Positions 1 through 8,438 of a stretch of 64,000 bases of DNA are shown piece by piece. Under the pieces are notes generated by a model. The model saw nothing but the letters and a program-made list of their open reading frames with translations. It was not told the DNA's origin and searched no databases. Positions within the stretch are counted from its first letter, which is position 1, and each line of letters starts with the position of its first letter. The position numbers and the translations under genes were made by a program. The DNA lies in contig NZ_BAAAYO010000009.1 of NCBI RefSeq assembly GCF_039536325.1, positions 62,001 to 126,000 on the forward strand. The letters run 5' to 3'. The stretch comes from Paenibacillus_AB hodogayensis (GTDB lineage Bacteria; Bacillota; Bacilli; Paenibacillales; NBRC-103111).

Positions 1-26
1 GGACAGTTTTCATTATAATCGTCCGC

Positions 27-55
27 TTGTGTTCCGTGAAATAGTTAGATACAAT
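27..55 (+). promoter_or_regulatory. Sigma-A type promoter of the first LysR gene
   Basis: TTGTGT at 27-32 and TACAAT at 50-55 are separated by 17 bases and lie about 40 bases before the ATG at 94. A palindromic ATTATAAT at 12-19 could also serve a divergent gene to the left of the window. This is read by eye from consensus only. Confidence 0.45.
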
Positions 56-93
56 GCACCTATAATAAAAAGTTATAGGAAGGGACGACCGAT

Positions 94-1017
94 ATGCAGC
101 TGCGAGACATCCAGTACACGGTCACGGTGGCCAGGGAGCTGAGCTTCTCCAAGGCGGCCCACAAGCTGTTCGTCAGCCAGCCGGCCTTGAGCCAGTGCAT
201 CCGGAAGCTGGAGGCCGAGCTCGGTACGCCGCTGTTCATCCGCGAGAACAGCACGGTCCGGCTGACAAGCGCGGGAGAGCTGTTCGTGAAAGAGGGCAGC
301 GAAATTTTGCGCATGAGCGAACGTTTGAAGCAAAGAATCGCCGATACGGGAGAGGAGCAGCTTCGCATCGGCATTTCTCCGTTCTACAGCAAGCTGTACC
401 TGCCCCGTATCATTCCGGCGTTCAATAAGCTGTATCCGCGGGTCGCGCTGGACATTACGGAAATGCATTCCGCGGCGCTCGAACAGCTCGTGCGGGAGGA
501 CAAGGTCGACTTCTCCATGATCCCGCTCCCGCTTGCCGATTCGGAAATCGAATACCGGCCTATTTACCAGGAGCAAATTTTGTTCGCCATACCCAGAGAC
601 CACGAGCTGCACAGGAGTCTGACCCCTCCGCTGTCGGGCGGTATGCCCTTTATCGACCTGAGGTTGGCGCGGAACGAGCCGTTTATTTTTTTGAAAAAAG
701 AGCAGAAGTTTACGAGTATGGGGTTCCGTTTATGCAGCGAAGCCGGATTTGCGCCCAACATCGTTTTCGAGACGATGAACTGGGATACGGTGGATGCGCT
801 TGTCGCCAACGGCATGGGGGTCGGGTTCGTGCCGGAAATTTTGACGGGCTCGTCTGCGCATGCGGAGAAGCCGACGTATTGCCGCATGATCGGCGAACAT
901 ACGACCCGTTCTTACGGCGTAGCGTACAAAAAAGGACGGGAGCTCTCGGCCTCCGCCCACAATTTTATCGATGTCGCCCAAAGCTCATTTTACAAAATCG
1001 GGACCGAGAGCGGCTGA
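94..1017 (+). CDS. LysR family transcriptional regulator
   Basis: This 307-residue protein has the LysR layout: an N-terminal winged helix-turn-helix (about residues 1-60, including the SFSKAAHKLFVSQPALSQ stretch and a downstream LEAELGTPLF) followed by a periplasmic-binding-like effector domain (about 90-300). It is expected to bind DNA as a tetramer and respond to a small molecule. The ATG follows AGGAAGGGA at a normal distance. It converges on the minus-strand hydrolase gene that ends at 1085, so its target is more likely to the left of the window or elsewhere. Family assignment is firm. Effector and target are unknown. Confidence 0.93.
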   Translation: MQLRDIQYTVTVARELSFSKAAHKLFVSQPALSQCIRKLEAELGTPLFIRENSTVRLTSAGELFVKEGSEILRMSERLKQRIADTGEEQLRIGISPFYSKLYLPRIIPAFNKLYPRVALDITEMHSAALEQLVREDKVDFSMIPLPLADSEIEYRPIYQEQILFAIPRDHELHRSLTPPLSGGMPFIDLRLARNEPFIFLKKEQKFTSMGFRLCSEAGFAPNIVFETMNWDTVDALVANGMGVGFVPEILTGSSAHAEKPTYCRMIGEHTTRSYGVAYKKGRELSASAHNFIDVAQSSFYKIGTESG

Positions 1018-1084
1018 TGGCCGGCCGAGTATCCGAACGGCTCCCGCCTCCCCTGCGCGCTCTCTCGGCAAGCCTGCCGCGAGC

Positions 1085-2383
1085 TTAGAACGGCAGCGTC
1101 TCCCCCGCCTGCAAAGAAAACAGCCCCTGGAACGTCTCCTCCTCCAGCTGCCTGCGCAGCGCGTCCGTCCCGTCCTTCGCGGCGTGAACGAGCAAGCTTC
1201 GCCGGCTCGGCACGGCCCGCAGCATCGCGCGCACGTCGGGCAGCCCCTGGTGCACCTTGTAGCTGACGAACAACGCCCGGCAGCGCCCGGCAGCCGCCGG
1301 GACTTCCAGCAGCGTGCGGCCGAACGAGCCCGGCGCCAGATGACCGGTCAGGATAACGACATTGTCTTCGCTACCAACCAGCCTTTCATAATACCATTGG
1401 GCTTTGGCCGAATGCATCATCCCGTCGCTCGTCACGATGATTCCGCCCCTGCCGGACGTCAAAAAGCGCTCTCTGTGCACGTCGTCCTCCGCAACCTGGA
1501 ACGAGCGGCCGGCAAGCAAAGCGTGAATCCGCTCTACCGCCCCCGGCTTCAGCCATTCCGGCCGCAGCGCGAGACGCTCCAGCCCTGCGAGCAGCTCTTT
1601 CTCCGCCAGCAGCGGACAGTCCGCGAACGTCTCCCGCGCCCACAGCAGGAGCTCCTGGCCCCGGCCTACCGCCGGTACGGGCAGCAGCACGGTCCCTCCG
1701 CGCTCCAGCGTATGCGCCACCGCCGAGCGCAGCCTGCTTATTTTCTCGTCCTGCCTTTCCCTGTCGAGCCCGTAAGCCGCATCCACAATCGCCAGATCGA
1801 TCGTCTCCGGCGACGTCGCGGAGCAGTCGGTCCATTCCGGCGAATCCGCGGCAAGCAGCGATGACTCCCCCGAGTAGTCCCCGGAAAAAAAGATGCGCTT
1901 GCCGTTCAAATCCAGCTGCAGCCAGACGGAGCCGAGCAGATGGCCGCTTCTGCCCCACCGGGCGCGTATGCCCGGTGCGGCCTCGAACCAGTGCCGCGCC
2001 GGCGCGGCGTCCTCCAGATAAGCGCAGCGGATGGCGGTGATATGCTCCGGGCCGTAAGGCAACCCGGCGGCGTGGCGTTCCGCGTACGTTTGCCAGGAAG
2101 CGAAGTACCCGGACAGCTGCTCCTCCGTTTCGCGGGTCGTCCACACCGTCCCGGCGTACCCCATTTTGTACAGCAGCGGGATCGCCATCGAATGATCCTC
2201 GTGCGAATGGGACAAAAAAACGGCGTCGAGCTGCGAAACGACCGTTTCGTCCAGCAGCGGGTATTCGCCGGCCCCCGCTTTTTTGACGCCGCAATCCAGC
2301 ATAACGCGAACCCGCCCGTCGGATAGTACATAACAGGAGCGGCCGTGCTCGCCGGCCCCTCCCCATACGGTCAATTCAGTCAT
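1085..2383 (-). CDS. Beta-CASP metallo-beta-lactamase fold hydrolase (RNase J/CPSF-like)
   Basis: A 432-residue metallo-hydrolase. The zinc motif HSHEDH lies near residues 59-64, a further metal ligand is in SGHLLGS, and FFSGDYS matches the family's Gly-Asp motif. The C-terminal half has beta-CASP hallmarks: PAVGRGQE, a TSDGMM...AQWYYERL stretch and a YKVHQGLPDVRAML motif, all typical of nucleic-acid-acting members such as CPSF-73 and RNase J. ATG at 2383 overlaps the permease stop as ATGA, implying translational coupling; a GTG at 2395 in frame is a weaker alternative. It is the last gene of an ABC-importer operon, which is an odd place for a ribonuclease. A metal-dependent RNA or other phosphodiester hydrolase is inferred; the substrate is unknown. 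Confidence 0.85.
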   Translation of the reverse strand: MTELTVWGGAGEHGRSCYVLSDGRVRVMLDCGVKKAGAGEYPLLDETVVSQLDAVFLSHSHEDHSMAIPLLYKMGYAGTVWTTRETEEQLSGYFASWQTYAERHAAGLPYGPEHITAIRCAYLEDAAPARHWFEAAPGIRARWGRSGHLLGSVWLQLDLNGKRIFFSGDYSGESSLLAADSPEWTDCSATSPETIDLAIVDAAYGLDRERQDEKISRLRSAVAHTLERGGTVLLPVPAVGRGQELLLWARETFADCPLLAEKELLAGLERLALRPEWLKPGAVERIHALLAGRSFQVAEDDVHRERFLTSGRGGIIVTSDGMMHSAKAQWYYERLVGSEDNVVILTGHLAPGSFGRTLLEVPAAAGRCRALFVSYKVHQGLPDVRAMLRAVPSRRSLLVHAAKDGTDALRRQLEEETFQGLFSLQAGETLPF

Positions 2384-4050
2384 GTCACATTCCACTTTCT
2401 CTTGGCGCTCAAGTAATTGATAACAAGCAGCATAACGGTCGTCACCCCGACGGATACGACGGCCATCGCCATGCCGAGCGACACTTTGCCCTGCTCGAAC
2501 TGGGCGAATATATAGGTGGCCGACGTCTCCATCGAAGGAGGCAAAATCATCAGCGAGGCGACCAGCTCGCGGATCGAGATCGTGAAGGTCATCATCCAGC
2601 CCGCCAGCATGCCCGGCACGATCAGCGGCAGCAGGATGCGGCGGAATACGTAGAACGGCTTGCCGCCGAACACCTGCCCGGCCTGGAACAAGGCTGGATC
2701 GAGCTGCGAAAAGTTGGATTTGACGTACTGCACCGTATACGGCAGGAAAAAAACCACATACGTCAGCACGACCATGCCATACGTGTTATACAGCGGAATC
2801 GGCATCCAGGGCGCGTTCCAGACGAGGATGAGCCCGACGACGATAACGATGCCGGGAACCGTATTCGGCAGCAGGCTGAACAGATCGGTCAGCCGCTGGG
2901 GCCACGTCTTGGAGCGGCCGATCGTCAGCGCGAACCAGGTGCCCAGAATAACCGCAATCGTCGCGGCAGTCAACGACAGGCTCATGCTGTTCAAGAGCGC
3001 CTGCATGCTTTTCGAGCCCCATGTCAGCAGCTCCGCGTAATAGTTCAGTGTCAGGTTGTTCCAGGCCAGCCCGACGCCGCGCAGCTTCATCAAGGAAGCG
3101 GCGATGATCGAGAAATAAGGAACGCCTATCGATACGACGAGCAGTCCGGTCACATACAGCCAGCAGGCGAGCCGCATGCCAACGTTCAGCCGGTACCGCT
3201 TGAAGCGGGAGCCTTTGCCCCCGACCAGCCGGTACGAGAACCGGCTGCTGACGACCGACTGCACGTACCAGAGCAGCAGACACGTGCTGAGCAGCACGGA
3301 AGCGAGCGCGGTCGCCTTGCCGAAGTCGATCGGCCAGCTTGAAATATATTTATGAATTTCCGACGTCAGCACGTAGTAGCCGATCTTGCGCCCGAACGTA
3401 GCCGGCGTTCCGAATTCGGCGATCGTCTTGACGAAGACGAGCAGCGCCCCCATCGCATAAGCGGACAGCAGCAGCGGCATGACGATTCGGACGAACCGGT
3501 ACATAAACCGTCCTCCGTGAACGGCGGCCGCGTCCTCCTTGCTGCCTCCGATCTGGATCAGCGCATTGCGCAGGACGAGATACAGAAACGGGAACAAGTG
3601 CAGGCTCATGATGAGCGTCATGCCGCCGAAGCTGAAGAAGCGATCCGACCAGCCGGCCGCGAACGGCGCAAGCTGCTCAAGGTAGCCGTTCTTCTGCATG
3701 AACAAAATCCAGCCCATCGAACCGATGTAAGGCGGCGTCATAAACGGAACAAGCAGGATGACGTCCAGCCACTGATGCCGGATCAAATCCGTCTTGGCCA
3801 TAATCCACGCCAGCGGCAATGCGAATACGGTAGCGCCGAGAACGACGCACAGGCCGAGCCAAATCGAGTTCAGAAACACTCCGGCCAGATCGCTCTCCAT
3901 AATCGTTCGCAGCGGAGCAAGAAAGTCCCACTCGCTGTCGGTACGAACGCTGGTCAAAAAAATAGAGAAGAGCGGGACGACTACCAGCAGCACGAGCAGC
4001 AGGATCGCCAGAGTCATCCCGAGAAAAGGGTATCGTATTGTTCGGTTCAA
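2380..4050 (-). CDS. ABC transporter permease, fused two-domain ferric/AEP type
   Basis: This 556-residue membrane protein contains two tandem binding-protein-dependent permease domains, each with about six membrane helices, as in the FbpB/SfuB ferric-ion family and some 2-aminoethylphosphonate importers. EAA-like loops occur after each core (for example the segment around GGSKEDAAAVHGG and FGGKPFYVFRRILLPLIVPG). The start is a TTG one base after the stop of the binding-protein gene, so translation is probably coupled; an ATG 33 bases further in (4017) is possible. It sits between the binding protein and the beta-CASP hydrolase. The transported ion cannot be read from the sequence. Confidence 0.9.
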   Translation of the reverse strand: MNRTIRYPFLGMTLAILLLVLLVVVPLFSIFLTSVRTDSEWDFLAPLRTIMESDLAGVFLNSIWLGLCVVLGATVFALPLAWIMAKTDLIRHQWLDVILLVPFMTPPYIGSMGWILFMQKNGYLEQLAPFAAGWSDRFFSFGGMTLIMSLHLFPFLYLVLRNALIQIGGSKEDAAAVHGGRFMYRFVRIVMPLLLSAYAMGALLVFVKTIAEFGTPATFGRKIGYYVLTSEIHKYISSWPIDFGKATALASVLLSTCLLLWYVQSVVSSRFSYRLVGGKGSRFKRYRLNVGMRLACWLYVTGLLVVSIGVPYFSIIAASLMKLRGVGLAWNNLTLNYYAELLTWGSKSMQALLNSMSLSLTAATIAVILGTWFALTIGRSKTWPQRLTDLFSLLPNTVPGIVIVVGLILVWNAPWMPIPLYNTYGMVVLTYVVFFLPYTVQYVKSNFSQLDPALFQAGQVFGGKPFYVFRRILLPLIVPGMLAGWMMTFTISIRELVASLMILPPSMETSATYIFAQFEQGKVSLGMAMAVVSVGVTTVMLLVINYLSAKRKWNVT

Positions 4051-4051
4051 G

Positions 4052-5146
4052 TTATTTGAACATCTCCGTAAATTTTTTCGTTGCGGCTTCGCCGTTCGTA
4101 TCCATCCACGTCCAATCGACCTTCATAGTCGGAATTTGGTCCGCGCCGGCGCGATCCTTCGCCTTCACGTCTTTGCGCCCCGGAAGCAAATACGTATCCG
4201 CCACCATCTTCTGGGCTTCGTCGGAAAGCAGATAATCGATGAACGCCTTGGCGTTGTCGACGTTTTTGCTCGACTTCACGATGGCTGCCGGACGGGGACT
4301 GATGACCGTTCCGCTGGCCGGGTAAACGATGTCGACCGGCTCGCCCTTTGCCTTGGCCTGGTAGGCCATGTAATCGACGCCTGCGGCTACGACGCTTTTC
4401 GCGCCCGTAATGACCGGATCGAGCGCCTCCTGGTTGGCTCCCGCCTGGGCTACGCCGTTCTTCTTATACTGCTCGAACAACGACCACCCCGCCTCGCCCT
4501 TGACGTTCAAATAGCCGGTAATAAAGTCGAGCGCGGAGCCGGACAGCGCCGGGTCGGGAATGTTGACTTTGCCTTTCCACTCTTCTTTGGTCAAGTCGTC
4601 CCATTCCTTGGGCGCCGTTTTGACGAGCTTCGTGTTGTACACGATACCGAGGGCGGAGGCGCTGTAGCCGAAGAAATGACCTTCCTTGTCCGACCATTCG
4701 GGGATCAGCTTATCCGCATTGACCGCGCTTTTATACTCCATCGTCAAGCCGCTTTTTTTCAAGCCTTGCGCGGAAGGCAGCGATGCCAATACGACGACGT
4801 CGACGACCGGGTTCGCCTTCTCGGCTTCCATACGCGACAAAATTTTGCCGGTCGTGCCTTGGAACATTTCGATTTTGACCCCGGTTTTCGCTTCGAATCC
4901 TTTCTGAATCCCTTCGGCCAACTCCTTCGGACCGGCGCTGTACACGACCAGCTTGCCGCTCAGCTTCTTCTCTTCTTTGGGCGCTTCCGTCTTTGCCGGC
5001 GCAGCGGCCTCCGTCTTAGGCGGCGTCGGAGCGGCGCTTCCGCTTCCGTTCGTATTCGTGCCGGCCGGCTTCGCGCCGCATGCCGTCAATCCCAATCCCA
5101 CTGCCATCGTCAACAGCAGCATAGCCCCGCTTTTTACTTGTTTCAC
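4052..5146 (-). CDS. ABC transporter substrate-binding lipoprotein, ferric/AEP type
   Basis: A 364-residue exported lipoprotein. The signal peptide ends in a lipobox with LTAC (Cys 23), followed by a Pro/Ala/Lys-rich linker and a binding domain starting LVVYSAGPKELAEGIQKGFE. That beginning, together with SASALGIVYNTK and SGTVISPRPAAIV, fits the family-1 iron and phosphonate binders (FbpA/IdiA-like). The start is GTG, seven bases after GGGAGG; the frame is open further upstream but lacks a signal sequence there. It lies 14 bases after the ATPase gene and one base before the permease start, so the three form one operon. Substrate is not certain. Confidence 0.9.
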   Translation of the reverse strand: MKQVKSGAMLLLTMAVGLGLTACGAKPAGTNTNGSGSAAPTPPKTEAAAPAKTEAPKEEKKLSGKLVVYSAGPKELAEGIQKGFEAKTGVKIEMFQGTTGKILSRMEAEKANPVVDVVVLASLPSAQGLKKSGLTMEYKSAVNADKLIPEWSDKEGHFFGYSASALGIVYNTKLVKTAPKEWDDLTKEEWKGKVNIPDPALSGSALDFITGYLNVKGEAGWSLFEQYKKNGVAQAGANQEALDPVITGAKSVVAAGVDYMAYQAKAKGEPVDIVYPASGTVISPRPAAIVKSSKNVDNAKAFIDYLLSDEAQKMVADTYLLPGRKDVKAKDRAGADQIPTMKVDWTWMDTNGEAATKKFTEMFK

Positions 5147-5160
5147 TTGTAAGTCCTCCC

Positions 5161-6132
5161 TTAATTGGCTTTCATCTGATGGATTTGCTGCGGGGAGACA
5201 TAGACCCGCATCGTCTCTCCGACGGGTAAACGCTGGTGATGATAGGCCGCCCAAGTTCCCATCGGCCCCATATCCAGCTGCAGCTCGTATCGCTCGCCCA
5301 CATAGCTGACGGTCGCGATCGTGCCGGTATAGCTGCTTTCCTCGCGGTGCTCTGCCGTAAACCGGACATGCTCGGGCCGAATCATCGCGCGGTCCCGCTC
5401 GATCCAATTCGACTTCCCAATAAAACGGGCGACGAACGGATGGTCCGGGCGACGGTAGATCGTTTCCGCATTGCCCTGCTGTAAAATCCCGCCATCCTGC
5501 ATGACCACAATCTCGTCGGACATCGACATCGCTTCGATCTGATCGTGGGTGACATACAACGCGGTCAGCCCCATGCGTTGAACGAGACTCATCAGCTCGA
5601 CCCGCATCTCATCGCGAAGGACCGCATCGAGCGCGCTCAGCGGCTCGTCGAACAGCACCAGCCGCGGCTTCGTCGCGACTGCGCGGGCGAAAGCGACCCG
5701 CTGCTGCTGGCCTCCGGACAGCTGGTCCGGATAGCGCTGCTCCATTCCGCTCAAGCGGACCATCGCGATCGCCTCCTGCACGCGTTCCCGCAGATCCTTC
5801 GTCATCTTCGCCGCCCGCAAGCCGAACGCGACATTTTCAAACACAGTCATGTGCGGCCAGAGCGCAAAGTCCTGAAACACCATGCCGAAGCCGCGGCTGT
5901 GGACCGGTTTGTCCATCCTTCGCGAAGAAGAATGAATGCATTCGTCCCCGATGCGAATTTCGCCGCCGTCCGGCTGCTCCAGACCGGCGATCAGACGCAG
6001 CAGCGTCGTTTTGCCGCACCCCGAGGGGCCGAGCAGCGTCGTGAACGTTCCCTGCTTGATGGTCAAATCCGTCGACTTCAAAGCCGCGACCTGGCCGAAC
6101 GATTTGCGGAGTCCGCTGATTACGACATCCAT
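5161..6132 (-). CDS. ABC transporter ATP-binding protein, ferric/spermidine type
   Basis: A 323-residue ATPase with Walker A GPSGCGKTT (about residues 35-43), Q-loop region, signature LSGGQQQRVAFARA, Walker B RLVLFDEPLSALD and the switch His in YVTHDQ. A C-terminal extension of about 80 residues resembles the TOBE regulatory domain of this transporter class. The ATG at 6132 follows GGCGGGAGAAG; the frame is open upstream but without a ribosome site. It is the first gene of the importer operon and faces the divergent LysR gene at 6304, its likely regulator. Confidence 0.94.
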   Translation of the reverse strand: MDVVISGLRKSFGQVAALKSTDLTIKQGTFTTLLGPSGCGKTTLLRLIAGLEQPDGGEIRIGDECIHSSSRRMDKPVHSRGFGMVFQDFALWPHMTVFENVAFGLRAAKMTKDLRERVQEAIAMVRLSGMEQRYPDQLSGGQQQRVAFARAVATKPRLVLFDEPLSALDAVLRDEMRVELMSLVQRMGLTALYVTHDQIEAMSMSDEIVVMQDGGILQQGNAETIYRRPDHPFVARFIGKSNWIERDRAMIRPEHVRFTAEHREESSYTGTIATVSYVGERYELQLDMGPMGTWAAYHHQRLPVGETMRVYVSPQQIHQMKAN

Positions 6133-6247
6133 GTTTCTTCTCCCGCCTTCGTTTGTTACTGGTTCAAGTGTACAAGACAAACAATCGCGAAGTGTTAGCG
6201 CCACGTAAAGCTACTGTTAAATTTATCAATGGATACTATATAGTTTC

Positions 6248-6262
6248 ATAGATTTAATCTAT
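6248..6262. promoter_or_regulatory. Palindrome of LysR type (T-N11-A) between divergent genes
   Basis: The 15-bp perfect inverted repeat ATAGATTTAATCTAT has the T-N11-A form (T 6249, A 6261) typical of LysR recognition sites. It lies 41 bases before the LysR ATG at 6304 and 116 bases before the ATPase ATG at 6132. It is probably the autoregulatory and activation site. The assignment is inferred from symmetry and position. Confidence 0.55.
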
Positions 6263-6303
6263 AATAATCCTGACCGAATCGAACTTGGCGGAGGATGAGC
6301 AGC

Positions 6304-7197
6304 ATGAACATCAGTCTGTTGAAATTTCAAATCATCGAGCTGCTGGCGAAGCACGGGAAAATTACGTCCGTGGCCGACGCCCTCGGGCTGAAGCAGCCTA
6401 CGATCACCTTCCATATGAAAGGCTTGGAGCAGGAATGGGGCGTGCAGCTGTTCGAGGCGCGCGCAGGCAAAACCCATTTGACGGAAGCCGGCTATGCGCT
6501 GCTGCATTATGCGGTCAAAATCAACGCGCTGGCCCGCGAAGCCGGCCGCGTCGTGCAGGAGTTTGCCGATGCGGGACGCGGAACGCTGAGCATCGGCGCG
6601 AGCTATGTGCCGGCGACTTACGTGCTGCCGGTCGTGCTCAACGCGTTTGCCGCCGTTCATCCGAACATTTCGATTTCCTTGGCCGTCAAGACGTCCCCGG
6701 TCATCGAAGAGCTTCTGGTCCATCACGAGATCGATCTCGGCATTATGTCGGCGGAGCCGTTCCAGACACCTTCCCTGCATTCGGAGGCAATCTGCGAGGA
6801 CGAGCTGGTGCTGATCTGCGCCCCGCAGCACCCCATTGCCCAGTCTGCCGATCCGGACCCCGAGCGGCTGGCCCGGTTTCCGTTCGTCCTGCACGGCCAG
6901 CAGTCCAGCACGCGGCGCATGACCGACAAGTGGGTACGCGCCAACGGCATCCGGCTCAATACGCTGCTGGAGCTTGACTCGCTGGAGGCGATCAAGCAAA
7001 CGGTTATGCTGGGCAACCACATCTCGTTTATTTCCAGACTTGCCGTTAGTCAGGAAGCCCGGCAGGGACTGCTGGCGATCAGCCCGATTCCGGGCAAGAC
7101 GTTCAGCCGCTTCGTTTACTGCGCCGTCAATGTGGACCGCAAGCCGTCCGCCTTGATGGAATCGTTTGTCTCCCATCTGCGGAAGGTCGAGCTTTAG
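6304..7197 (+). CDS. LysR family transcriptional regulator, divergent from ABC importer
   Basis: A 297-residue LysR protein with an N-terminal helix-turn-helix (KHGKITSVADALGLKQPTIT near residues 15-35) and an effector domain from about residue 90 with GTLSIGASYVPATYVLP, resembling the CysL/CbbR side of the family. Of two in-frame ATGs, the second (6304) is placed nine bases after GGAGG, whereas the first (6295) directly touches it. It is divergent from the importer operon (ATPase start 6132), which suggests control of that operon by the transported nutrient or a derivative. The link is inferred from position. Confidence 0.92.
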   Translation: MNISLLKFQIIELLAKHGKITSVADALGLKQPTITFHMKGLEQEWGVQLFEARAGKTHLTEAGYALLHYAVKINALAREAGRVVQEFADAGRGTLSIGASYVPATYVLPVVLNAFAAVHPNISISLAVKTSPVIEELLVHHEIDLGIMSAEPFQTPSLHSEAICEDELVLICAPQHPIAQSADPDPERLARFPFVLHGQQSSTRRMTDKWVRANGIRLNTLLELDSLEAIKQTVMLGNHISFISRLAVSQEARQGLLAISPIPGKTFSRFVYCAVNVDRKPSALMESFVSHLRKVEL

Positions 7198-7324
7198 TAA
7201 GATTCCTTTTTTTTACAATAACTACATCGGCCGTTGACATGGAGAATACACAATCCGTTTACCGTTAAGCTTGAACGCAGGCAAAGACTTGCGTCGACTA
7301 TACCGGTTAAGGGAGATGAGCTTG

Positions 7325-8188
7325 ATGAAATGGAACAAAGCTTGGACGGGAGCGATGGTTGCCGCTGTATCGACTTTATTGGTAGGCGTCACGCTGTGGG
7401 CGGCCCCGCCCGTCAAATCGGCGAGCAACATGGTGCCGGACTACGAGGTGAAGCTGCTGATGAACCCGACGGCGGTGCTGAACTCCGATCATAAGCTGAA
7501 AAGCGGGGTGCGCAATGCGTTCGACATGCCCGATACGGTGACGAAGATGAACGTCTTGTTCATGGACACCGACAACCGGGATTTGTACGACAACGGCTGG
7601 AGCGCGAGAATCCGCAAAATCGAGGACAAAAACGACTTCGAATTGACTTACAAAAAGCGCTACCCGATTGTGAACGGCAATATTGCCGCGGCTTTGACCC
7701 AAGCGAACCTCGAAGGGTTCGACAGCACCGATACGAACTACGAGGCGCAGGTGGAATGGGGCTATCTGAACAAAACGCTGAGCATCTCGACGAAAAAGAC
7801 GGGCAAAAAATCAGGCTACAGCGGCATGGACCTGCCTTCCGCCAAAGATTCCCGCAACCTGCTGACCGCCAACATCCCCGGTAAGCTGGATCGCTGGCTC
7901 TATACGGGCTGGGGGACGGTCATGCTGAACGACTCCCGTAAGTACGGACCGGTGCTGGCCAAACGGTATATCGGCGAATGGAACCAGACCGAGCTTTACA
8001 TCGAAATATGGCCGATCAAGGACGCCGACGGCACCGGCACCGAATATATCGTCGAGGCTTCGTTCAAAACAGCCAACCAGACCGACGCCGCGTCGAAGCA
8101 AAGCCAGCTCATCTCCTATCTGCAAGGCCAAGGCTGGCTGCTCGCTCAAGATTCCTTGAAGACGCAGCTCATCATGGACCGGTACTGA
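7325..8188 (+). CDS. Secreted protein with a CYTH-like (triphosphate tunnel) domain
   Basis: A 287-residue protein with a cleavable signal peptide (hydrophobic stretch about residues 9-26, AAPPVKSAS after it). The mature part resembles the CYTH fold. DYEVK at 39-43 matches the ExExK signature with Asp in place of the first Glu. FMDTDNRDLYDNGWSARIRK near 79-98 matches the strand with the aromatic-Asp-Thr and Arg-x-Arg pattern, FELTYK follows at 105-110, and EYIVEASFK at 240-248 resembles the closing acidic strand. CYTH enzymes act on triphosphates inside the cell, so export is unusual. Catalysis is not shown; it may be a binding protein. The ATG is nine bases after GGGAG. No homolog family was recognised with certainty beyond the fold. 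Confidence 0.7.
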   Translation: MKWNKAWTGAMVAAVSTLLVGVTLWAAPPVKSASNMVPDYEVKLLMNPTAVLNSDHKLKSGVRNAFDMPDTVTKMNVLFMDTDNRDLYDNGWSARIRKIEDKNDFELTYKKRYPIVNGNIAAALTQANLEGFDSTDTNYEAQVEWGYLNKTLSISTKKTGKKSGYSGMDLPSAKDSRNLLTANIPGKLDRWLYTGWGTVMLNDSRKYGPVLAKRYIGEWNQTELYIEIWPIKDADGTGTEYIVEASFKTANQTDAASKQSQLISYLQGQGWLLAQDSLKTQLIMDRY

Positions 8189-8227
8189 CGGACCGGAAAG
8201 TTCGCACAGGCCCCTTCCTTTTCATAC

Positions 8228-8275
8228 GAAGACGCTTCTATCTCCCGTTTTGTTCCGGGGCGAGGGGGCGTCTTC
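8228..8275 (+). terminator. Hairpin after the CYTH-like gene
   Basis: The arms GAAGACGC (8228-8235) and GCGTCTTC (8268-8275) enclose further pairing (CTCCCG with CGGGGCGAG) and are followed by TTCGCTT. The U-run is poor, so termination strength is uncertain. Confidence 0.4.
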
Positions 8276-8438
8276 TTCGCTTGAGCCGCAAGCCGTGCCG
8301 CGGCTAGCCGGGTACGGATTACAAAATCCACCACAATGTCATACTAAATACCGTTCCAGCTTGTTATGATGGAGAGGACAACTCGGAGCCCCGCCGGAAG
8401 ACGATCGAACGAACAAAAACCGGGAAGGATGAGGAACG

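Noticed and set aside
5147..5407. Upstream extension of the binding-protein frame inside the ATPase gene
   Set aside because: The added residues are the antisense-phase reading of the ATPase end and precede the signal peptide. The GTG at 5146 has a strong ribosome site.
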